DNA of 9,715 nt. Origin: JAGTRP01 sp035655235. GTDB lineage: Bacteria; Pseudomonadota; Gammaproteobacteria; Burkholderiales; Rhodocyclaceae. Below, piece after piece: positions 1 to 5,564 of this stretch. The DNA lies in the NCBI GenBank assembly GCA_035655235.1, contig DASRUX010000143.1:1-9715 (forward strand), read 5' to 3'. Each line of letters starts with the position of its first letter. The stretch's first letter is position 1. A model generated the notes under the pieces. That model worked only from the letters and a program-made list of their open reading frames with translations, ran no database searches and had not been told where the DNA came from. A program made the translations under genes and the position numbers.

Positions 1-765
1 CTTCCTCCTCTGGTCGGGCCGGGGGGCATTGCCTTGGAACTGCACCATCGGCTGACGCCCCCCGACCTGCCTCATTTCAGGCGATTCGAAGAGCGCCTGT
101 GGTCGCGTCGCATCGGGAAAGCCGTGGGAGGTATGGAGGTCCAATTTCCCCGTGCGGAAGACATGCTGCTCCACCTGTGCATCCATGCCACCCTTGACCA
201 TCAGCTTGATGTCGGTCCATTGGCCTTGATGGACATCACCACGCTCGTCGAGACAGAAAGCCTGGATTGGGACGACTTCCTGCGCTGCGTCGGTGAGGGC
301 CATTGGGGGCGGTGCGTCCTGCCCCCCCTATTCCTGGCGGAACGACATTTCGGAGCGAAGATTCCGCAGACGGTCATCGATGCGCTTGGCGTCGGGGAAG
401 GTCCCGGCGATTGGGTCGGCGATGCCGAATATCTGCTTTTCTCCGATTCCAGGGATCACAAGGTTCTCGACTATGGGGTGCAGGAGATGCTCTATTCGCC
501 CAAACGGTCTGAAAGGCTGGCACGGCTGGTCGGCGCTGCTTTTCCCCCCCGGACTGTCATTGCCCGTCATTTTCCGGTCCGTTCCGACTCGGTATTGGCC
601 TATCTCTATTACCCCCTGCGCTGGTATCGCTTGGCGACGGGCAAATTGCCTGAGTTGTTGAGGGCGCATTCCGGCGGCGCGGTGTCCCTGCGTCAATTGG
701 CGATCCGGCGCGCAGCCTTTCTCAAGTGGCTGAACGGGGAGCACTCGACAACGGAACACAGGTGA
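1..765 (+). CDS. PF14907-type nucleotidyltransferase-like protein, 5'-truncated by window edge
   Basis: The frame is open from the first base to the TGA at 763-765, giving 254 visible residues, so the start lies left of the window. The TTG at 34 is an in-frame codon inside the protein and need not be the start. The visible part resembles the C-terminal two thirds of the uncharacterised nucleotidyltransferase family PF14907 (NTP_transf_5). It shows a GIALELHHRLTPP segment, then a PRAEDMLLHLCIHATL helix (family style ED-LLHLC-H) and an aspartate-containing LALMDITTLVE stretch followed by DWDDFL. The catalytic-type N-terminal motif would be upstream and cannot be checked. Members are common in exopolysaccharide and exosortase-linked loci, but no reaction is established for them. 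It lies about 155 bp before the next gene on the same strand and probably ends the preceding transcription unit or belongs to the same locus. Family call moderately sure; function unknown. Confidence 0.72.
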   Translation, partial: LPPLVGPGGIALELHHRLTPPDLPHFRRFEERLWSRRIGKAVGGMEVQFPRAEDMLLHLCIHATLDHQLDVGPLALMDITTLVETESLDWDDFLRCVGEGHWGRCVLPPLFLAERHFGAKIPQTVIDALGVGEGPGDWVGDAEYLLFSDSRDHKVLDYGVQEMLYSPKRSERLARLVGAAFPPRTVIARHFPVRSDSVLAYLYYPLRWYRLATGKLPELLRAHSGGAVSLRQLAIRRAAFLKWLNGEHSTTEHR

Positions 766-812
766 GCGTTTTGCCTCGCGGCTGGAGGAATGAGAGGCGT
801 GCGTTGCAGACA

Positions 813-824
813 TCCGCATGCGGA
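813..824. promoter_or_regulatory. 12-bp perfect palindrome, possible operator
   Basis: TCCGCATGCGGA is identical to its own reverse complement. It sits about 20 bp upstream of the candidate -35 element, where an activator or repressor could bind. Such a palindrome can arise by chance in GC-rich DNA, and no known regulator consensus is recognised, so the call rests on position and symmetry only. Confidence 0.25.
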
Positions 825-842
825 ACCCAATTGCTACGCTTT

Positions 843-871
843 TTGAATAAATATTATGATGTTAGTATTGT
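843..871 (+). promoter_or_regulatory. candidate sigma-70 promoter
   Basis: TTGAAT at 843-848 and TATTGT at 866-871 are separated by 17 bp, each matching four of six positions of the housekeeping consensus. The pair lies in the AT-rich part of the only sizeable gap on the plus strand. It would give a leader of about 45 nt before the ATG at 922. It could drive the block from 922 to 5532. This is a match by eye; other pairings in the same AT-rich stretch are possible. Confidence 0.35.
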
Positions 872-921
872 CTGATCGTGAAATTGCAAGTCGCATAAAC
901 TTTTGAGCCCTAGGGGGAACT

Positions 922-1506
922 ATGGAGCGCAATAGCAGATTAGGTGCGTGGGTCGTGGCGCTGTTCCTGGTATTTGAGACGGGAGCAGCGTTTGCCCAAA
1001 CTCAAGATATCAATGCCGCACTGGTAGCCATCCGCAACGAGGCGGCTAAAGTGGATTCCGCTGCCGGGGCCGAGCGGGAAGCTGCAAAGCAGGCGTTGTT
1101 GAGGTCTGTCGGCCGGGCCGTTGCAAAGGCGAAAAATGCCGAGGAAATTTCGGCCATCCTGACGGCCGCGTTGACCGCGGCGCCTGCCGAGGCGGTTGCC
1201 ATCACCCGTGTGGCAGTCGCAGCCGCTCCCGCCCATGCCGTAGAGATCGCGGTGATCGCACTGAATGGTGTGACGGACCAAGGTCAGCGGACCGCGATCG
1301 TCAATACCGCGGTTGCGACGTTCAATGCCTCCCGGCGTGACGCAGAGACTTCCGCGACATTGCAGAGCCTGCTCACGCAAGCGCCGGGTACCCTGCAGGT
1401 CAAATCTCAAACTCAGCAAGTCGACCCCGTCCCAACCAATGTTCCAAACCACCAGCCGCCGTCTACGCCAGCGCCGACGGGCAATGGAAGCGTAAGCCCT
1501 TCCTGA
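922..1506 (+). CDS. small secreted Ala-rich helical protein of unknown function
   Basis: This gene encodes 194 residues. The ATG at 922 has a good ribosome binding site (AGGGGGAA, 912-919) and is followed by a Sec signal peptide: arginines at 4 and 6, a hydrophobic stretch over about residues 8-25, and a likely cut after AFA at 26. The mature part is rich in Ala, Val and Ile and looks alpha-helical. Between about residues 85 and 125 a 15-residue unit occurs twice, beginning AAPAEAVAI and AAPAHAVEI, with a weaker third turn after it. The last 30 or so residues are rich in Pro, Thr, Ser and Gln and are probably disordered. No enzyme motif, lipobox or membrane anchor is visible, so a periplasmic or secreted protein is expected. 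It lies just ahead of the barrel gene in the polysaccharide locus and may serve assembly or export. I do not recognise a named family. Confidence 0.8.
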   Translation: MERNSRLGAWVVALFLVFETGAAFAQTQDINAALVAIRNEAAKVDSAAGAEREAAKQALLRSVGRAVAKAKNAEEISAILTAALTAAPAEAVAITRVAVAAAPAHAVEIAVIALNGVTDQGQRTAIVNTAVATFNASRRDAETSATLQSLLTQAPGTLQVKSQTQQVDPVPTNVPNHQPPSTPAPTGNGSVSPS

Positions 1507-1515
1507 AGAGGGCTT
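1494..1515 (+). terminator. weak hairpin over the stop codon, possible attenuator
   Basis: AAGCCCT and AGGGCTT form a 7-bp perfect stem around an 8-nt loop that includes the TGA stop of the preceding gene. There is no clear U-tract behind it (CTTGAATATCC follows), so it is a poor intrinsic terminator. It could reduce read-through into, or protect the mRNA end ahead of, the barrel gene. Confidence 0.25.
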
Positions 1516-1595
1516 CTTGAATATCCTTTCGGGGGGCAGTGCTAGGGCTGGCTGCAGATGAATACAGTAATATTGAATGGATGGGCGGTTGCCAA

Positions 1596-2819
1596 ATGAA
1601 AAACAATAACGCTTTAATCGGGCTGGTATTTGCATGGGCGGGGCTGATGGCCGGAGGTGCACAGGCGGCATCTGATGAGAAGGTCGGTTCGGCCGTTTCC
1701 GAGGATTCTGCGGCGCCTGTCCTGCATGCGGGTGGAGCTTCCTTTTATCCCGGCATTTCTCTCGTCGAGATGCACAACGACAACCTGCTCAAGCGGGACG
1801 TCAACAAAATCTCGTCCAATGTGACGGTGCTCAGCCCGTCGGTGCTGATGCAAGCGAAGTCTGCCGCCAATGTCTATTCCCTTGGCTATCGGGCGGACAT
1901 CGGCCGCTATGCGAGCAGTTCCGCCGACAATTTCGAAGACCAGAGCCTCTGGGGTGTCGCCGATCTGTCCCTGTCATCCCGGGCTTCCGTGCGCCTCAAT
2001 CCGCAATTCACCATCGGCCATGACGAGCGCGGCAGCACTTATTCGGCTCTGACCCGGGTTCCCAATACCTGGCACAAGGCAGGGGGCGAAGGGCAGTTTG
2101 CTTATGGCACCGAGGACTCGCAGGGCCGGATCGTCGTAGACGCCAGCTTCTATGACGTGAAGTATCAGAACAATCGCACGATCACCACCGCCTTCGACAA
2201 GACCCTGGCCGGCATCGGCGGGACTTTCTATCTCCGCATGGCGCCGAAGACCTTCGCGTTCGTCCAGGCTTCCGATATGCGTATCGACTATGATGATGCG
2301 GCAAGCAAGCATCTGAATAGCTACGAAGATCGCGTCATGCTCGGCGTGACCTGGAAGGCGACGGCACAGACAACCGGAACGTTCAAGGCCGGCGCGTTGC
2401 AGAAGCGTTTTGACAATGGCAGCCATCCGACCTTCCGGGGCGCAAGCTGGGAAGGCGGTCTGCGCTGGAGCCCGCGCGAGTTCCTGCGCCTGGACCTGAC
2501 TTCCGTCCGGAAGACCACGGAATCGACAGGGGTGGGCAGCTTCGTGCTCATCACCAATCATACCGCGGACCTGGCCTACGACCTGACCGAGCGCTCTACC
2601 TTGCATCTGATCGGTGGGAAGCTCAGGGAAGAATTCCACCAGAACGGACGTGTCGACAATACGCCGTCTTATGGCTTGAAGGCCGATTACAAGCTGCGCA
2701 ATTGGCTCAAGGTCGGGGCGGATTACACGAGGGCCGTCAAGTCGTCGTCCGGTTTTACGGGACTTAACCCCGAGTACCACAACAATATCTTCTCGGTCTA
2801 TCTCCGTTCGGAACTCTAA
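1596..2819 (+). CDS. epsL: EpsL-like outer-membrane beta-barrel protein of an exopolysaccharide locus
   Basis: The ATG at 1596 was chosen because it places a Sec signal peptide at the N-terminus: MKNNN, then a hydrophobic run, with a likely cut after AQA at residue 24. Longer in-frame starts at 1539 (GTG) and 1581 would put extra polar residues ahead of it. The ribosome binding site is weak (GGATGGG at 1579-1585). The product has 407 residues. The mature chain shows alternating polar and hydrophobic beta-strands with many Tyr, Arg and Asp residues, and early segments GISLVEMHNDNLL and LSPSVLMQA. These are typical of the putative barrel family PF10082 (BBP2_2) and of EpsL proteins from methanolan-type polysaccharide operons. 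It probably sits in the outer membrane and may assist polymer export or attachment, though the molecular role of EpsL is not settled. The last residue is Leu rather than the Phe favoured for barrel insertion. Gene context with wcaI and wcaJ supports the call. Confidence 0.78.
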   Translation: MKNNNALIGLVFAWAGLMAGGAQAASDEKVGSAVSEDSAAPVLHAGGASFYPGISLVEMHNDNLLKRDVNKISSNVTVLSPSVLMQAKSAANVYSLGYRADIGRYASSSADNFEDQSLWGVADLSLSSRASVRLNPQFTIGHDERGSTYSALTRVPNTWHKAGGEGQFAYGTEDSQGRIVVDASFYDVKYQNNRTITTAFDKTLAGIGGTFYLRMAPKTFAFVQASDMRIDYDDAASKHLNSYEDRVMLGVTWKATAQTTGTFKAGALQKRFDNGSHPTFRGASWEGGLRWSPREFLRLDLTSVRKTTESTGVGSFVLITNHTADLAYDLTERSTLHLIGGKLREEFHQNGRVDNTPSYGLKADYKLRNWLKVGADYTRAVKSSSGFTGLNPEYHNNIFSVYLRSEL

Positions 2820-2838
2820 TCGCGGTTTCGAGGCCCGG

Positions 2839-2857
2839 CCCAGGACATCGTCCTGGG
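2839..2857 (+). other. stable stem-loop between epsL and wcaI
   Basis: CCCAGGAC and GTCCTGGG form a perfect 8-bp GC-rich stem closed by a 3-nt loop (ATC), 19 bp after the epsL stop. No T-run follows (GGGCAGGGGCGG), so it is not a classical intrinsic terminator. A role in mRNA stability or in differential expression of epsL against the sugar transferases is plausible. A smaller hairpin (GGAAC at 2879-2883, GTTCC at 2889-2893) follows. Confidence 0.4.
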
Positions 2858-2900
2858 GCAGGGGCGGACGGTATTGGGGGAACTTCCTGTTCCGGCGGCA

Positions 2901-2915
2901 GGGAGCGGCACAGTG
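2901..2915 (+). promoter_or_regulatory. ribosome binding site that fixes the wcaI GTG start
   Basis: GGGAG at 2901-2905 is 7 nt ahead of a GTG at 2913. Reading from this GTG gives a protein that begins exactly as WcaI family members do (MKILLYGINYSPELTG). The longer frame from TTG 2874 has no comparable site and would add 13 residues with no counterpart in the family. Confidence 0.7.
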
Positions 2916-4136
2916 AAAATCCTTTTGTACGGCATCAATTATTCCCCGGAATTGACCGGTATCGGCAAATACACGGGGGAAATGGCGGAGTGGCTGGCAT
3001 CGGCCGGCTACGAGGTGCGGGTGGTGACGGCGCCGCCCTATCACCCGAAGTGGCGCATCTTTGACGGCTACGCCAATCGCTGGGGCCGCAGTGGCGGCCG
3101 TGCTGGCGAACCGACGGTATACCGCTGCCCCCTGTGGGTGCCCACCCGCCCATCCGGTGCCAAGCGGTTGCTGCACTTGGCAAGTTTTGCGCTGGCCAGC
3201 CTGCCGACCCTGGTCATGCAGGCCTTGTGGCGGCCCGACGTAGTCTTCGTTGTGGCCCCTCCCTTTCTGTGCGCTCCCCAGGCGTGGCTGGTCGCCCGCC
3301 TGTGTGGCGCGCGGGCTTGGCTGCATATCCAGGATTTCGAAATCGATGTCGCCTTCGACCTGGGCATGTTGCGGGGCGGCTGGCTGAAGCGTCTCGCCCT
3401 GTCCTTCGAGTGCTTCTGGTTGCGGCGTTTCGACCGGGTGTCATCCATCTCCGACAAGATGCTGGACAAGCTCCATGCCAAGGGTGTCGTTGGGGAAAAG
3501 GCCGTCCTTTTCCCCAACTGGAGCCATCCCGAGGAAATCCAGCCCCTGGCCGGCCCCAATCCTTTCCGGGAAGAACTGGAACTGGCGGAGGACTCCTTTG
3601 TTGCTCTTTATTCCGGTAGCATGGGAGAGAAGCAGGGGCTGGATACGGTGCTCGACGCTGCGGCTGCTCTCCAGGGCCATCCCCGTATCCGTTTCGTGCT
3701 GTGCGGGGAAGGTCCGGTCAAGGCGGGTTTGCAGGAACGGTACGATCTACCGAATGTCCGCTGGCTGCCGCTGCAGCCCCTGCAGCGCTTGAACGACCTG
3801 CTCGGCCTGGCGGATGTGCACCTCCTGCCCCAGCGCGGGGACGTGGCCGATCTGGTCATGCCCTCGAAGCTGCTCGGCATGCTGGCGAGCGGCCGGCCGG
3901 TGTTGGCGACGGCAGGTGTGGATACCCAGGTGGGGCGGCTTGTGGCCCAGTGCGGAGTCTTGTCGCCGGCGGACGATTCGGCGGGGCTCGTGGACGCTCT
4001 GCTGGCACTGGCCGGGGAGCCTGAGCGCCGAGCGGAGCTGGGGGCCATGGCGCGGTGGATTGCAGAGGCCCAATTCTCGAAGGGAGCGGTTTTGGGAAAG
4101 CTGGAACAGGATTTGACCGAGGCGATGGATGCTTAG
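2913..4136 (+). CDS. wcaI: WcaI-type GT4 family glycosyltransferase
   Basis: The 407-residue product starts at GTG 2913 and has the same length as E. coli WcaI, which I recall as very similar over the N-terminus. Family landmarks are GINYSPELTGIGKYTGEM (7-24) in the N-terminal Rossmann half, HIQDFEIDVAF (138-148), YSGSMGEKQG (233-242) at the start of the nucleotide-sugar-binding half, and MPSKLLGMLASGRPV (316-330), which corresponds to the GT4 C-terminal donor-site region. It is a GT-B fold cytoplasmic enzyme that acts at the inner membrane face and adds a sugar to a lipid-linked acceptor. E. coli WcaI has been assigned the addition of the first fucose to undecaprenyl-PP-glucose in colanic acid synthesis. 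The donor sugar here cannot be read from sequence. Its end overlaps the start of wcaJ by 8 bp, so the two are co-translated and probably carry out consecutive steps. Confidence 0.9.
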   Translation: MKILLYGINYSPELTGIGKYTGEMAEWLASAGYEVRVVTAPPYHPKWRIFDGYANRWGRSGGRAGEPTVYRCPLWVPTRPSGAKRLLHLASFALASLPTLVMQALWRPDVVFVVAPPFLCAPQAWLVARLCGARAWLHIQDFEIDVAFDLGMLRGGWLKRLALSFECFWLRRFDRVSSISDKMLDKLHAKGVVGEKAVLFPNWSHPEEIQPLAGPNPFREELELAEDSFVALYSGSMGEKQGLDTVLDAAAALQGHPRIRFVLCGEGPVKAGLQERYDLPNVRWLPLQPLQRLNDLLGLADVHLLPQRGDVADLVMPSKLLGMLASGRPVLATAGVDTQVGRLVAQCGVLSPADDSAGLVDALLALAGEPERRAELGAMARWIAEAQFSKGAVLGKLEQDLTEAMDA

Positions 4137-5532
4137 AGGATCGCTTCATGCCCATGCGTCGAGTGTTACCTTCCTCCAGCGCTTGCTGGATGCTTTCGCC
4201 ATCTTTCTTGTCTACGGGGCAATGCAGGAGACGGCCGAGTTGCCCTGGGATGCGTTGCGTATCCTGGCCGTGGCACTGGGGGTCATGCTCTTCGCGCTGC
4301 TTGCCGAGGTCCAGGGTGTTTACCGCTCCTGGCGTACCAGTTCCCTGGCCGAAGAGATCCGGGTTATCGTCTCCATCTGGTCCTTCGTAGTCTTCGCGCT
4401 ACTGGTGCTGGCGTTCGCGACCAAGACCTCGGCGGCCTTTTCCCGCATCATGATGGTCAGTTGGTTTGTTATTGTGCCGGTAGCGCTGGTTGTCGTCCGG
4501 ATTCTTGTAAAAGGGGCTCTAAGGCGTGCCCGGATCCGGGGCGCGAATATCCGCACTGTGGCCATCGTCGGCGACAACGGGTTAGGGCGTCGTGTCATCA
4601 AGCATCTGGAATCGATGCCGTGGGCCGGTCTGGTGGTGAAGGGGGTCTTCGATTCCACGTCGGGCGGGGGGACTTCCTGCCAGGTCGGCCAAGCGTCCTA
4701 TCCCCTGGGGGCGATTGACGACCTCCTCGCCATGGTCCATGAGGGCGGAATCGACTCCGTCTATCTTGCCTTGCCGCTGCATCAGGAAGGCCGCATCCAG
4801 GAATTGATCTCCCGGCTGGCGGACACGACCGCTTCGGTCTATGTCGTGCCTGACATGTTCGTATCGGACCTGATGCTCTCCCGCTGGGTCGATTTCGGCG
4901 GCATGCCCCTGGTGAGCATCCACGAGACGCCCTTCGACGGAGTATATGGCTGGGTGAAGCGCCTGGAAGACATTGCGCTGAGCTGCGTGATACTGCTGCT
5001 GACGCTGCCGGTCATGGCCGTCATCGCGCTGGCGGTCAAGGCTTCATCGCCCGGCCCCATCCTCTTCCGGCAGCGCCGCTACGGCCTGAACGGCACCGTG
5101 GTGGAGGTGTGGAAATTCCGTACCATGCGGATTTGCGAAGATGGCAACGAGGTACGCCAGGCCGCCCGGTGCGATGCCCGCGTCACGCCCTTGGGCTCCA
5201 TCCTGCGCCGGACCTCCCTGGACGAGTTGCCCCAGTTCTTCAATGTGTTGTTCGGGTCCATGTCCGTGGTTGGCCCCCGTCCCCATGCGGTCATCCACAA
5301 CGAGCAGTACCGCAAGCTCATCCACGGCTACATGCTGCGCCACAAGGTCAAGCCGGGCATCACCGGCTGGGCACAGATCAACGGTTGGCGAGGCGAAACC
5401 GATACCCTCGACAAGATGCAGAAGCGGGTGGAATACGACCTGGAATACATCCAGAACTGGTCCATCTGGCTGGACCTGAAGATTGTCTTCCTCACCCTGC
5501 TGCGGGGCTTTGGCGGCAAGAACGCCTATTGA
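4129..5532 (+). CDS. wcaJ: WcaJ-type undecaprenyl-phosphate glucose-1-phosphate transferase
   Basis: The ATG at 4129 lies inside the end of wcaI (8-bp overlap) with GAGG at 4119-4122 as ribosome binding site. The 467-residue length fits the family (E. coli WcaJ about 464). Order of parts: four N-terminal membrane helices between about residues 15 and 128, a cytoplasmic Rossmann-like domain starting at VAIVGDNGLGRRV (144-156), a further hydrophobic segment (about 281-303) that in this superfamily is a re-entrant helix, then the catalytic C-terminal sugar transferase domain. Visible catalytic-domain motifs are WKFRTM (328-333), SLDELPQFFN (363-372) with the Asp-Glu dyad D365-E366, VGPRP (381-385), KPGITGWAQINGWRGET (408-424) and the usual end GKNAY. 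The enzyme moves hexose-1-phosphate from a UDP-sugar to undecaprenyl phosphate, the first step of repeat-unit assembly. Glucose is the expected substrate by family; galactose is not excluded. Confidence 0.93.
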   Translation: MLRGSLHAHASSVTFLQRLLDAFAIFLVYGAMQETAELPWDALRILAVALGVMLFALLAEVQGVYRSWRTSSLAEEIRVIVSIWSFVVFALLVLAFATKTSAAFSRIMMVSWFVIVPVALVVVRILVKGALRRARIRGANIRTVAIVGDNGLGRRVIKHLESMPWAGLVVKGVFDSTSGGGTSCQVGQASYPLGAIDDLLAMVHEGGIDSVYLALPLHQEGRIQELISRLADTTASVYVVPDMFVSDLMLSRWVDFGGMPLVSIHETPFDGVYGWVKRLEDIALSCVILLLTLPVMAVIALAVKASSPGPILFRQRRYGLNGTVVEVWKFRTMRICEDGNEVRQAARCDARVTPLGSILRRTSLDELPQFFNVLFGSMSVVGPRPHAVIHNEQYRKLIHGYMLRHKVKPGITGWAQINGWRGETDTLDKMQKRVEYDLEYIQNWSIWLDLKIVFLTLLRGFGGKNAY

Positions 5533-5564
5533 TATCGGTCGCCATCAGCAACCGCTGCCGATAT
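5532..5564. terminator. bulged hairpin in the convergent junction, possible shared transcript end
   Basis: ATATCGG (5532-5538) pairs with CCGATAT (5558-5564), and inside it CAGC (5546-5549) pairs with GCTG (5554-5557) around an AACC loop. A 7-nt bulge lies on the left side only. The structure spans the 12-bp gap between the wcaJ stop (5530-5532) and the stop of the opposing gene (5545-5547). No T-tract is present on either side, so intrinsic termination would be weak. It is the only structure in the junction that could end both transcripts. Confidence 0.3.

Larger units (their letters stand above)
766..921 (+). other. AT-richer intergenic region upstream of the small secreted protein gene
   Basis: This 156-bp gap has no credible reading frame. 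From about 836 to 905 it is clearly AT-richer than the rest of the window, which is typical of a promoter region in GC-rich DNA. It holds a perfect 12-bp palindrome, a candidate sigma-70 type promoter, and the ribosome binding site of the next gene. Confidence 0.6.

Noticed and set aside
822..834. Possible sigma-54 element GGAACCCAATTGC upstream of the small secreted protein
   Set aside because: Only 9 bp lie between GG and GC instead of the required 10, and the -24 consensus is otherwise poor.
1535..1549. Possible sigma-54 promoter (GG-N10-GC) upstream of epsL
   Set aside because: GG and GC spacing is right and the position would suit epsL, but the -12 element reads GGGC instead of TTGC and the -24 match is partial. 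In G-rich sequence this is likely chance.
1974..3326. Minus-strand open frame of 450 codons across epsL and wcaI
   Set aside because: It crosses two clear genes and the gap between them, and has Arg/Gly/Pro-rich composition typical of antisense frames.
922..5532. Exosortase/PEP-CTERM sorting system
   Set aside because: The EpsL-like and PF14907-like genes often accompany such systems, but no PEP-CTERM tail, exosortase or PrsK/PrsR gene is visible in the window.
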